Shown here: one piece after another, positions 35,283 through 44,290 of the stretch
Numbering within the stretch: the stretch's first letter is position 1
How the letters are laid out: each line of letters opens with the position of its first letter
Assembly: GCF_001750725.1 (NCBI RefSeq)
Contig: NZ_CP017279.1
Location: forward strand, 1,922,001 to 1,986,000
Direction of reading: 5' to 3'
DNA from: Enterobacter ludwigii
GTDB lineage: Bacteria > Pseudomonadota > Gammaproteobacteria > Enterobacterales > Enterobacteriaceae
Length of the DNA stretch: 64,000 nucleotides
Made by a program: the position numbers and the translations under genes
Notes under the pieces: generated by a model
What the model was told of the DNA's origin: nothing
What the model saw: only the letters and a program-made list of their open reading frames with translations
The model's database searches: none

Positions 35283-35999
35283 TTATTCAAACATGGGCGG
35301 ATAGAGACCGTGACGGCCCGGGCGGGCGCCACCTGCCGGGTCGAACAGCAGCGTAAAGAGCTGCCCGGTGAAGTTGCCACTGTGAACATGGGTGTAGAGC
35401 GGGTAGCCGTCGCAGCGGTTGGTCCACCAGTAGCTGGTCTGGCGAAGCGGGTCAAAGCACTCTGCTGCCTGAGGCCAGCCCAGCGTGCTCTGGCCGTCTT
35501 CGTCATAACCAATCACATCGAGAATATCTGAGCGCTTTTGCGGCTCGACGGGCTGCGGTGCCGGAATGGACATCAGCATGTCATCGAGCTGTGAGGCAGA
35601 AAAACTGTTACGTACCGCATGCAGGCCCAGACGGCCAATCTGCTGATACCAGCTTTCAGCCTGACTGAGCAGACGTGATGACCAGTCCGCGGGGGCAAAG
35701 CTGAGCTGAATGCAGACCGGATATTGTCGACCAACGCTGTCACGTCCCGGCAGCAGGCAGCCCATCTGAATCATCTGGCTGCCCAGCATCGGCGGTACGA
35801 CAAAATTCCAGACCGGCGCTTTGTTAAACGGGCGCTCACCGCTGCGCTGCTCTTCCTGCTGCCAGGCCAGCAGGCCGACCTGGAACCAGTGCGACCACTG
35901 GCGTTGCAGGGTGTCAGGAAAGCGACGCTGCAAAAAATCTCCGGCGCTGGGCAGTTTGCCATACCAGCTGTAGCGGTTCATCGCAGGGGTATTCGTCAT
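35283..35999 (-). CDS. tagF: TagF, negative regulator of T6SS assembly
   Basis: 238 residues from the ATG at 35999 (AAGGACA upstream); an earlier in-frame start at 36071 would overlap tssM. TagF proteins hold the T6SS off by a post-translational route that acts through Fha. The N-terminal WYGKLPSAGDFLQRR is the family signature. It lies between tssM and tssA and is not fused to PppA. Confidence 0.92.
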   Translation of the reverse strand: MTNTPAMNRYSWYGKLPSAGDFLQRRFPDTLQRQWSHWFQVGLLAWQQEEQRSGERPFNKAPVWNFVVPPMLGSQMIQMGCLLPGRDSVGRQYPVCIQLSFAPADWSSRLLSQAESWYQQIGRLGLHAVRNSFSASQLDDMLMSIPAPQPVEPQKRSDILDVIGYDEDGQSTLGWPQAAECFDPLRQTSYWWTNRCDGYPLYTHVHSGNFTGQLFTLLFDPAGGARPGRHGLYPPMFE

Positions 36000-36015
36000 A
36001 CGGCTGTCCTTGCGG

Positions 36016-39000
36016 TTATGGGCATGAGAAACGGGGAAGCTGGAACGGGTTACGAATACTGTTTGGCGCAAATTCCAGCGTAACCTGATGTCCGTCTACG
36101 TTGAAGGTCGCCTGGCGACTCAGACTTCCCGCCCCCGGGCTGGTACGCGCTTTATCGAAAAAGCGGTTCAGCGCCCAGGAACCGTTAGTCACCAGCGTAG
36201 CCGTGCTGCCGTTAGCCAGACCCAGCTGCATACGCACCTGGTTAGTCCCGCCCGGCCCCGGCCAGTTCATGATCTGCACAGCCTGTGGACCGTGGCTGTA
36301 GCGCAGCAGTTGACCGTCAACATCCAGCGTCAGGTTAAGGATTGTGTTATCCATTCTGACGGTGCGCACCGTCACTTTGTAAGATGGCGTGGTGGCACCG
36401 TTAGCAAAGAAAGCATCGCGAATGGACTGCGCCTGCTGGAACGGTCTCAGGAGCCCTTCACTTCCGGGCAGCGTTTTTCCATCAATGCCCGGCATAAAGC
36501 GCCAGTTCGCCTGCGTGGTATCGACTTTATTGGTCAGGTTGTCACGAAAGAAGGTGTCCATCAGCCCGGTGCCTGGCGCAAACATGCGCGCGAGATCGTC
36601 CGGCGTGACCTCCGTACTGGCGCTGCGCACCAGCGGGTAACGGCCAGCGATTGCCTGACGGCAGAAACCGCCGACTTCGACGTTGATCCGCTTACGCACG
36701 TTTTCGAGGTCGCGACGCTGGGTATCACTGCTGGCCCCCACCGCCATATTGCTGAACATGGTTTGCAGACCGCCCGGCAGACGACCGGCACTGGCCTGCA
36801 GACGGCTAATCGCCTCGCCTCCCGGAGCAGGCATGCCGCTGTTGGCCGCGTCCTGAACGGCAGTCAGGTAGCGGTAAAGTTCATCGACCTGCTTGAGAAA
36901 ATCATCAAAGACGATGGTCTTCCCGCCCTTCTCCAGCGGCTGCGCCAGCTCAATCATTGGAGCATAGTGATCGGTTACCAGCTGTTCAGGTGCCTGAGTG
37001 ACCACCGCGGCCTGCGTCGGGGCATTGTCATTATTACTGAATAACGCTTCGAGCGTGCGGGTGGCACGGTTGCTTTGCGCTTGCGCTTTACCGGCATCGT
37101 CCGGGGCTGGCGCATTACGTGAAAGCGTCAGGACCTGGCTCAGGTTCAGCACCAGACGGCGCAGCGGCGAGTTTGCCCCGGAGAGCAGACGCGCGGTATT
37201 GATACGCTGGGAGAGATCGGCGCTGTTATTAAGCTGAATGTCGGCGAGGAAGCGATCCCAGTTGGCGATAAAGTCGCGCATGTAGAGCTGGCGCACGGCG
37301 TTATCGATCTGCTGTTTATCTTCCTGGGCTGAGGTCGCCCCCAGCACCCACGCATCGTCTTCATGCAGGGCAGTGGTGACGCTGTCAATCTGGCCGTTGA
37401 AGCTTTTCCAGTAACCGTCCGGGGTATAAAGACCCGGTACGCCTTCACTCACCGGCTTGCCGCTTTTGCGTGAAAACACCAGCTCGCTCTGCGGACCGCC
37501 CAGGTCGGAGAGCGACACCGGTTTCAGGTTTTCATCATGCTCCAGCAGACGCTTCAGACGACCATACACCCGGGTGGAAAGTGGCTGCTGGTTGATTAGC
37601 GCCCTTTCACGCGCGACCAGGGATTCATCCTGCGCGTACGGCGAGGCCTGAATTTTCGGTTCAAGCAGCTGAGTCAGGTGCCACTCAAGCTGCTGAAGCT
37701 GCGCCTGAGTCACGTTCTGCGGCAGGTTACGCTGCAGATTAAGCATTACCCAGGAGTGCAGGAATTTGCCGTCGTAGTGCTTCGGCTGATAGAGCATCTG
37801 GTAGGCCTTCAGCGCTTCATAGCTGTATTCCACATCGCTGCCGTTATCGTTGCGCAGCCAGGTGGTGATATGCATCGCCACGGCAGGGAGCAGCATCTGG
37901 TCCAGCGCTTTCTGGTACAGAGACTGCGATGCATCGCTGACGTCATCGCCACGATAGAGCCCCATACGGCGTGAGACAGGCGGATCGTTAACATCAAACG
38001 CGTCACTTTTCGGCAGATCGACCAGGCCATTCAGCAAGGGCAGAAGGTCAAACAGATCGCGCTGAGGCTGATTCTGCAGCGCCTTGCTCTGCTGATCCAG
38101 CAGCGGCACCTTTGCGTCCACCTCTTCCAGATAAGCCTTGTTTCTGGCATAGCTGGTCAGCCACAGTCCACCGAGGATCACCAGTAGGGCCAGCAGCGCC
38201 GCATAGCCGGACCAAATGACGGCGCGGTTACGCAGTTCCCACCAGCGGTTTTCCCCGGCGATGCCGGCTTCCTGGAAAATGACGTTTTGCAGCAGGTTCT
38301 TGATGAAGAAGCTCTGCCCTTTCGCCCCCGGGATCGGAGCCTCTTTGCTGACGGAATCCCAGCGATTTCCCTCTTCACCTTCCGGCAAGGAGAGCGCACG
38401 GTTAAGTTCGCCCATCACCCGGTCAAACGGCATGCCTTCCTGGGTACCACTGGCGAAATAGATCCCGCGCGGGGAGAATTCGGTTTCAAAGTTAGAGCGG
38501 GCAAAGACCGTGCTCAGGTAGTCAGCCAGCAGCGGACGCAGTGCGGCAAACTCCTGCGGGAAGAGATACGCTTCCGCGCGCGCTTTTGCGTCATGCTCCT
38601 GCAGCAGAGTTTCCGGCAGTCCGGCATCCAGGCGCTGCTGTAAGAGGGAAAATTCCTGCTGGAAGTTACCCATCAGGTCGTAATCAGCGTGTTTGGTTTG
38701 CTCCCACGGCAGCGTGAAGCCCCAGATCTGGTCGCGCTGCGCTTTGTCGTAATCGGCAAACCAGGCACGGAAGCCTTTAAGCAGGTCAGCTTTGGTCACC
38801 ATGACATACACCGGGAAGCGAATACCCAGCTGCTCATGCAGCTCAGAGAGACGCTGGCGCAGGTTGACCGCCTGCTGGCGTGACGCTTCAGGCGAGAGCG
38901 TCAGCAGGTCAGAAATGCTGATGGTAATAATCACACCGTTGATCGGCTGGCGACGGCGATACTTACGCAGTAACCCCATAAACTCAAGCCATTCACCGGC

Positions 39001-39636
39001 GTCCTGAACCTGTTCGCTCTCCTGGGTGGTATAGCGACCCGCGGTGTCCAGCAGTACGGCCTCGTTGGTGAACCACCAGTCGCAGTTACGCGTGCCGCCG
39101 ATCCCGCGCAGCGCGGTCTTACCGAAACGGTCGGCCAGCGGGAATTGCAGTCCGGAATTGACCAGCGCCGTGGTTTTACCGCTGCCCGGCGCGCCGATGA
39201 TGACGTACCACGGCAGTTGATACAGATATTGCGTGCTAAAGCGCTGCGTCCACTGGGCACCCTGTCCCGCTTTGCTGAAGTGCGCTTTTTTCAGCATCTG
39301 TGCGGCTTCGTCAAAACGGCTGGCGAGGATCTGCTCCTCGTTGTTCAGTCGCTTCTGCGGATCCGCTGCTTCCGGGCTGGTGGTGTTCTCATTGAGTTTG
39401 TCCATCAGCTTGCGGTTCAGCCAGGCATTGTACAGCCGCGGCAGAATGTGGCCCTGCGCCCAGAGCAGATAAACCACCGCAATACTGATGATGCGGTTCT
39501 GTTCAGATTCGAGCGGACGGGTGTCCACGATGGACAACAATGGGCCAATCATCCAGATAACCGCCGCAAGCGCAGTGACGCCCAGGAAGCTCCACAGAAT
39601 GCGATTGGTCAAAATGGAAAGAAGAGTAGTCAGCAT
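36016..39636 (-). CDS. tssM: TssM (IcmF) inner-membrane complex protein
   Basis: 1206 residues. TssM joins TssL and TssJ in the membrane complex that spans the envelope. Three membrane helices: two near the N-terminus (about 12-35 and 47-63) and one near residue 470. Walker A GAPGSGKT lies at 148-155 in the cytosolic domain and the large periplasmic C-terminal domain ends FAPNSIRNPFQLPRFSC. Two bases separate it from tssL. Confidence 0.96.
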   Translation of the reverse strand: MLTTLLSILTNRILWSFLGVTALAAVIWMIGPLLSIVDTRPLESEQNRIISIAVVYLLWAQGHILPRLYNAWLNRKLMDKLNENTTSPEAADPQKRLNNEEQILASRFDEAAQMLKKAHFSKAGQGAQWTQRFSTQYLYQLPWYVIIGAPGSGKTTALVNSGLQFPLADRFGKTALRGIGGTRNCDWWFTNEAVLLDTAGRYTTQESEQVQDAGEWLEFMGLLRKYRRRQPINGVIITISISDLLTLSPEASRQQAVNLRQRLSELHEQLGIRFPVYVMVTKADLLKGFRAWFADYDKAQRDQIWGFTLPWEQTKHADYDLMGNFQQEFSLLQQRLDAGLPETLLQEHDAKARAEAYLFPQEFAALRPLLADYLSTVFARSNFETEFSPRGIYFASGTQEGMPFDRVMGELNRALSLPEGEEGNRWDSVSKEAPIPGAKGQSFFIKNLLQNVIFQEAGIAGENRWWELRNRAVIWSGYAALLALLVILGGLWLTSYARNKAYLEEVDAKVPLLDQQSKALQNQPQRDLFDLLPLLNGLVDLPKSDAFDVNDPPVSRRMGLYRGDDVSDASQSLYQKALDQMLLPAVAMHITTWLRNDNGSDVEYSYEALKAYQMLYQPKHYDGKFLHSWVMLNLQRNLPQNVTQAQLQQLEWHLTQLLEPKIQASPYAQDESLVARERALINQQPLSTRVYGRLKRLLEHDENLKPVSLSDLGGPQSELVFSRKSGKPVSEGVPGLYTPDGYWKSFNGQIDSVTTALHEDDAWVLGATSAQEDKQQIDNAVRQLYMRDFIANWDRFLADIQLNNSADLSQRINTARLLSGANSPLRRLVLNLSQVLTLSRNAPAPDDAGKAQAQSNRATRTLEALFSNNDNAPTQAAVVTQAPEQLVTDHYAPMIELAQPLEKGGKTIVFDDFLKQVDELYRYLTAVQDAANSGMPAPGGEAISRLQASAGRLPGGLQTMFSNMAVGASSDTQRRDLENVRKRINVEVGGFCRQAIAGRYPLVRSASTEVTPDDLARMFAPGTGLMDTFFRDNLTNKVDTTQANWRFMPGIDGKTLPGSEGLLRPFQQAQSIRDAFFANGATTPSYKVTVRTVRMDNTILNLTLDVDGQLLRYSHGPQAVQIMNWPGPGGTNQVRMQLGLANGSTATLVTNGSWALNRFFDKARTSPGAGSLSRQATFNVDGHQVTLEFAPNSIRNPFQLPRFSCP

Positions 39637-39638
39637 CC

Positions 39639-40877
39639 TTAGTTTCCTTGCGGCAATCCGTTCAGCTCAGCCTGGGTATTTTCAGGCGACACCAGCAGAG
39701 TAATTTCCACCCGGCGGTTACGGGCACGGTTTTCCGGCGTATTGTTAGGTGCCACTGGATTAATCTCGCCGCGGCCTTCCGCTTTCACACGTTCAGGTTG
39801 AGAGAGGCTTCCCTGCAGCATTTTCTGAACTGACCGGGCACGTTCCAGCGACAGTTCATAGTTAGAGGCAAAGCGCGCGCTGCGAATTGGCACGTTGTCG
39901 CTGTAGCCCACCACCAGAATTTTACCGCTGACGTTATTCATGGCCTGTGCAATACGGTTTATCACCGGCTCATAACGGTCACGTACCACGGTTGAGGCGG
40001 AAGCAAACAGGCCGTCCCCTTTCAGGATCACCACGCTACGGTCCGCTTCATCTTTTACCGCAACCAGACCGGCTTCAATTTCCGGCTTCAGGAAACCACG
40101 CAGGTTCAGCACCGCAGGCAGCTGGCGGGCAGGTTGCTGGATAGTCGTTTCGGGAAGCTGTGACTGATAAATTTTTGCTAATACCGGGTTGGTGCTATCG
40201 CCAAGCCGCCAGTTAAGCACGATATAGAACAGGCAGGCGATAAACCCGGCCAGCGCCACACAGGCCCACAGAGGTACCATGGGTCGCCATAGCTTGCGCA
40301 GTACCGGACGATCTTCCGGATGCGGAGAGAGCTGTGGCGGGTAACTGCCACGCACGCCGCGAATCATCTGCCACAGCCGTTGCTTGATGGTTTCAAGCTG
40401 GGTGCGGCCATTATCCAGCACCCGATAGCGCCCCTCGAAGCCGAGCAGCAGGCAGTAGTTGATCATCTCCAGCAGCAGAATATGTTCGCGCGGGTTTTGC
40501 GACAGACGCGCCAGCAGCTGGAAGAACTTTTCGCCGCCCCAGGTTTCGTTATGAAACGTCACCAGCAGACCATTGCTGGACCAGACGCCGCTGCTGCCCC
40601 AGGGGGTAAGCGCGGCGGCCTCATCAAGTGCCGTACACAGGCAGTAACGTGCCCCGACGATCACCTCATAGGCCAGACCGGCCTGCTGACAGCGCACTTC
40701 GAACCGGCGGATCTCATCGATCAGGCGCTGGCGCAACGCCACCTGATCGTCATGTGATACCGAATGACGGATTTGCGGAATCGCATTGAGCAGCGGATTG
40801 GCGGCCGCCACCAGCTGATTGTTGCTACTGGCTCCGGTAAACGCGGCATCACTGCCGGTATCCTGTCGTTCCTGCAT
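39639..40877 (-). CDS. tssL: TssL (DotU) with C-terminal OmpA-like domain
   Basis: 412 residues. The DotU-like cytosolic part spans about residues 20-190 (CTALDEAAALTPWGSSGVWS), one membrane helix at about 205-222, and an OmpA-like peptidoglycan-binding domain at about 285-395 (VVGYSDNVPIRSARFASNYELSLERA). The OmpA domain is fused here, as in evolved TssL proteins, and can anchor the complex to the cell wall. It lies between tssK and tssM. Confidence 0.95.
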   Translation of the reverse strand: MQERQDTGSDAAFTGASSNNQLVAAANPLLNAIPQIRHSVSHDDQVALRQRLIDEIRRFEVRCQQAGLAYEVIVGARYCLCTALDEAAALTPWGSSGVWSSNGLLVTFHNETWGGEKFFQLLARLSQNPREHILLLEMINYCLLLGFEGRYRVLDNGRTQLETIKQRLWQMIRGVRGSYPPQLSPHPEDRPVLRKLWRPMVPLWACVALAGFIACLFYIVLNWRLGDSTNPVLAKIYQSQLPETTIQQPARQLPAVLNLRGFLKPEIEAGLVAVKDEADRSVVILKGDGLFASASTVVRDRYEPVINRIAQAMNNVSGKILVVGYSDNVPIRSARFASNYELSLERARSVQKMLQGSLSQPERVKAEGRGEINPVAPNNTPENRARNRRVEITLLVSPENTQAELNGLPQGN

Positions 40878-40894
40878 ATTAAGCGCTCGCTTTA

Positions 40895-42238
40895 TTATTC
40901 AGTCGGGCTACGGATGGCCCAAAACTCCATATCAAGTCCCGGGAACTCGCCTGCGAGATGCAGGGCGAAAGCGCCGGACTTATCCATCTCGTGCCACAGC
41001 TCGCTCCCCTTCTCCAGCTCGAAGTAGCTGTAGCCTGCATGCCAGGGGATCTGCGGCGGTGCGACCGGCATGGCGCGCAGCATAATGCCAGGCAGTTGCA
41101 GCTGAACCAGATCGCGAATTTTCGAGACCGGCGCCACTTTCATCTGGGCAGGGAAATGGGTTTGCAGGTGTTCGCCCGGCACGTTGGCTTTGACCGCCAG
41201 CACGAAACCGAACTCACGCACCATGCTGGTTTCCGGCACGGTCGCGATGTTCAGACCGTGGGAACGCTCGTTAAGCGGCAGCTGAATGGCATGGTCTTCC
41301 ATCACCAGAGACAGCCCCTGACGCAGCAGCATCATCAGTTTGCTGAAGCAACCCGCTAGGTCGTCGTGATCGTAAATCGGCAGCACGCTTTCAGCGGTAC
41401 GCTGAGACGCCCAGGTAGCGAGCTCGGTCGCAAACGGCAGCCAGCTGCGCCAGAGTGTTTCCGGATGCAGCAGCGGAAGCGTTTTTAAATGCGAAACCTC
41501 GCCCAGATGGCGGTTCACCAGTGAGAGCAGCGTGAATTCAATCAGTTCCGAGGTATTAAAGCGGCCAGGCTGGCGCAGACGACCGCCAATTTGCTGGCTG
41601 CGCTGTACCAGTAAGCCGTGCAGATCGTTAATCATGCTGTAGATCTGCGGGCTGTTATTGGCGTTCAGCATCGGCGGAATGTAGCTGCTATCGAGACGCA
41701 CGTGGTTATCGTTGCGTTTCTCGGTCACAAACGCCACGCCGATAGCGGTCCACTCTGCCGTTACATCTTTTTCCAGCATCAGGGTCAGACGCAGGCGGCC
41801 AAACTGCACGGTGGCATCGCCTACCGACATGGCGTTGTCGTCTTCCACCTCTTGCTCAAAGGCGATGAAGCGCGCCAGCGAGGCCGGCTCGTCACTGAAG
41901 ATCACCTCTTCTCTCTCTCCACGGCGAACCGGCAGTGCGAGCACCACCTTTTCATTGGTGAGATTGTCAGGGATTTTCAGCGGCACCGGACCATTGCGGC
42001 CATTGCGCACCTGGAAAAAGGTTCCGTCAGGCAGCAGTCCACTGCAGTAGCTCAGGGCAATGCATCCCTGGCGCAGCATCGCTTCGTCCAGCTCAACGTC
42101 GAGAAAGCCCCAAAGGTATGAACGCTGCAGCGCACCCCATTCACGAACGTGGTTGAGCAGATAGCTTTCAGTCCGCTGAAAATGGTGTGGGCGTAGGAAC
42201 ATGCCTTCGGTCCAGACGACCTTTTCTGCTTTCGTCAT
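40895..42238 (-). CDS. tssK: TssK baseplate protein
   Basis: 447 residues from the ATG at 42238 (MTKAEKVVWTEGMFLRPHHFQR), the conserved family start. AGGA lies about 12 bases upstream. A longer frame to 42292 overlaps tssJ and is not supported. TssK connects the baseplate to TssL and TssM. Confidence 0.96.
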   Translation of the reverse strand: MTKAEKVVWTEGMFLRPHHFQRTESYLLNHVREWGALQRSYLWGFLDVELDEAMLRQGCIALSYCSGLLPDGTFFQVRNGRNGPVPLKIPDNLTNEKVVLALPVRRGEREEVIFSDEPASLARFIAFEQEVEDDNAMSVGDATVQFGRLRLTLMLEKDVTAEWTAIGVAFVTEKRNDNHVRLDSSYIPPMLNANNSPQIYSMINDLHGLLVQRSQQIGGRLRQPGRFNTSELIEFTLLSLVNRHLGEVSHLKTLPLLHPETLWRSWLPFATELATWASQRTAESVLPIYDHDDLAGCFSKLMMLLRQGLSLVMEDHAIQLPLNERSHGLNIATVPETSMVREFGFVLAVKANVPGEHLQTHFPAQMKVAPVSKIRDLVQLQLPGIMLRAMPVAPPQIPWHAGYSYFELEKGSELWHEMDKSGAFALHLAGEFPGLDMEFWAIRSPTE

Positions 42239-42266
42239 GATGATGTAATTCCTGTTATGAAGCGCG

Positions 42267-42770
42267 TTACTGGCTGATGACCCGGATGCCATTCACGTCG
42301 AGAAAAACGTTGGCCTGGAGTTCATCCGCTGACCATTTCCAGAACTGGTAGATATGGTTTTCGCCTGGCACAGGCAGAGGGAGTGAAACGCGCCATTTTT
42401 TGCCATCCAGCATCTGATATTCCGCCATCACACCAATGTAGCGGGCGTCGGGAGAGCTCTGTCCACTCAGGGTTTTCGAGAGCTGACCCGGCATCAGGAA
42501 GAAAACATCGCTGTTCAGCAGATTCGCGCCAAGCGTGGCTGACGCGTTGTTCTGCAGGGAATAGAAGTCGCTGGACATGAAATCCGCATCGGATTTCAGC
42601 AACAGCACTCTGACTTTTAGCGGCGCAGATTCATTGATTTGTGGATGAGCCTGAAACTGCAGATTGTAGCGGGAAGGGTCGCTGTGTGAAGACGACGTAC
42701 AACCACTGACAAGGGCGAAAATCGCCGCGTAAAAGACGGACCACAACCAATGAAAATTTTTATTATTCAT
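42267..42770 (-). CDS. tssJ: TssJ outer-membrane lipoprotein
   Basis: 167 residues. Lipobox LVSGC puts the lipid-carrying Cys at 24. The mature part has the transthyretin-like beta sandwich of TssJ (PLKVRVLLLKSDADFMSSDF, YQFWKWSADELQANVFLDV). TssJ anchors TssM to the outer membrane. It follows the SH3 lipoprotein gene by 23 bp. Confidence 0.93.
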   Translation of the reverse strand: MNNKNFHWLWSVFYAAIFALVSGCTSSSHSDPSRYNLQFQAHPQINESAPLKVRVLLLKSDADFMSSDFYSLQNNASATLGANLLNSDVFFLMPGQLSKTLSGQSSPDARYIGVMAEYQMLDGKKWRVSLPLPVPGENHIYQFWKWSADELQANVFLDVNGIRVISQ

Positions 42771-42793
42771 AAAAATACGCTCAGGGACGCGGT

Positions 42794-43288
42794 TTAGTTC
42801 AGGATCCAGGTACCGTTAGCGCTGTCTTTGCAGGCTTTGCTGTTACCGTCCACATCAACACAGGTTGCCTTCTTACGCACTTTCGCACGCTGGGCCTGCT
42901 TACGGACGGTCGCTTCGTACTGATCGGCTTTGATCACTGCGCGCATCGGGACGTAGCCAATCAGCTGATCATTTCCCTCATCGGCAAGCGCCATCCAGTA
43001 GTGCTCAACCTGACCCAGGACCACATACGTTTTACCGGTTTCCAGGGTACGGATAACCTTTCCGCCGAAGTCAGGACGGCTCATCAGCGAGGCAGGATAC
43101 ATGGCACGATACGGCTCATTGAGCTGAGTAAACTCTGCAGGAGGTAAAACAGCATGACGGTGGGTTAACGTGACGCCATTGACCTGGCTGGTCACGATCG
43201 TGTCGTCGTTGATCACAGGTTTCTGCGGCGCTTTACAGCCCGCCACCGCCATTACAAACAGAAGTGAAAACAGTACGCGCATTTTCAT
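42794..43288 (-). CDS. SH3-like lipoprotein at the head of the T6SS operon
   Basis: 164 residues with lipobox AVAGC (Cys18). An SH3-like segment (GKVIRTLETGKTYVVLGQVEHYWMALAD, GYVPMRAVIKADQY) follows, then a charged repeat (RKQAQRAKVRKKA) and a Cys pair near the end (CVDVDGNSKAC). Bacterial SH3 domains often bind peptidoglycan. It is the first gene of the operon, with GGAA seven bases before the ATG, so it may help the system pass or anchor to the cell wall. The exact role is not known to me. Confidence 0.8.
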   Translation of the reverse strand: MKMRVLFSLLFVMAVAGCKAPQKPVINDDTIVTSQVNGVTLTHRHAVLPPAEFTQLNEPYRAMYPASLMSRPDFGGKVIRTLETGKTYVVLGQVEHYWMALADEGNDQLIGYVPMRAVIKADQYEATVRKQAQRAKVRKKATCVDVDGNSKACKDSANGTWILN

Positions 43289-44290
43289 ATGCTTTTCCGT
43301 AGCGATATTTCGATGATGGAGATAAAGGGGATGAAGTTTGACTTAGGTGCTATTGTTAAAATAGTCAGTATATTTTCGGGGCGTTACTATTTAAGGGCAT
43401 AGCTACCGCACGAGCCCTTCAGAATAAGGCCCAGCGTCTTCCTGACATATTTTGACAAACGGTAAGCAAGTTTACATGAGCTTGCCACCAATTCAATATT
43501 TACCGCTTCATAACTGATGGTTAATGAAGCACTCGAGACATTATAGGATTAATCTGAGAAAAAAATACGATTTAGCTAAAATCGTCTATTCCCCTCAAGC
43601 CAAAATCACATATCCATCTGATTTAAAATGAAATTCCACAAAAGAGAATCACTTTCATTAACGCAATAACCCTATTACTGCTACTACCATAATTAGTAGA
43701 ATCTGGCTTTATGGGGGGCGAAGAAAATATATCCAATATGAATTATTTGTTGCATTATCGAGGTAACTTTCAATTTCAGCCAGACCTGTCTCAATATATG
43801 AAATTGTTTCAGGGAAACTGAGAAAAGTTAATTTTACACCTCAAAATAAGTTTGTCTTTTAATCTCCTTTTCGGATTTAATCTGGTAATTTTCCGATATT
43901 AACAATTAAGCACAGCTACATATTCCTGGTTATAGCGACGATTAATTTGCACCGATTCCTCCTGTCTGCAGGGGTCTTCGTCGCCCTGCCCTTCAGCCAC
44001 CTTCATCTGAAATTTAACGCTGACTTCATCATCGCTTCGCTTTCGCCATAGCGCAGAGTGAACAGGTGATAGATAAGATTTATTATAAAAATGATAAAAT
44101 TTCGTTATAATTTCTTTAAATGTTTACGCCGATTAGCTTGTAAGCCACTGTAAAATATAGCCATTCAATTCAATGCATTTAACTTTGCTCTGGCCTCTGG
44201 TAACAGACGCCATCATTGTTTTCGCTTATTGGCAAACCCGGTGGTTTATGGGCGCAGGTGATGTCATGACCGCACAAGTCAGGAGTTGGT
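43289..44290. other. One-kilobase AT-rich divergent region between the T6SS operon and ydeP
   Basis: It is rich in A+T, especially 43540-43900 and 44070-44170, and must contain the promoters for the T6SS operon (minus) and for the oxidoreductase gene (plus). I see no clear sigma-70 boxes or regulator site. A GC-richer island at about 43950-44070 holds a possible gene remnant (see 43899-44072). Confidence 0.6.
43899..44072 (-). pseudogene. Possible C-terminal remnant of a lost gene
   Basis: On the minus strand about 58 codons are open up to the TAA at 43899-43901, in a GC-richer island. The residues (VSVKFQMKVAEGQGDEDP, then EESVQINRRYNQEYVA) look protein-like. Upstream the frame runs into AT-rich sequence with no start signal. 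I do not recognise it. Confidence 0.3.

Noticed and set aside
36088..37044. 318-codon plus-strand frame inside tssM
   Set aside because: Shadow of a strongly supported gene; no start signal or family match.
44070..44170. AT-rich bases resembling a Fur or EvgA site before ydeP
   Set aside because: Only partial half-site matches (for example TGTAAG) are seen, with no complete palindrome, so chance is likely in such AT-rich DNA.
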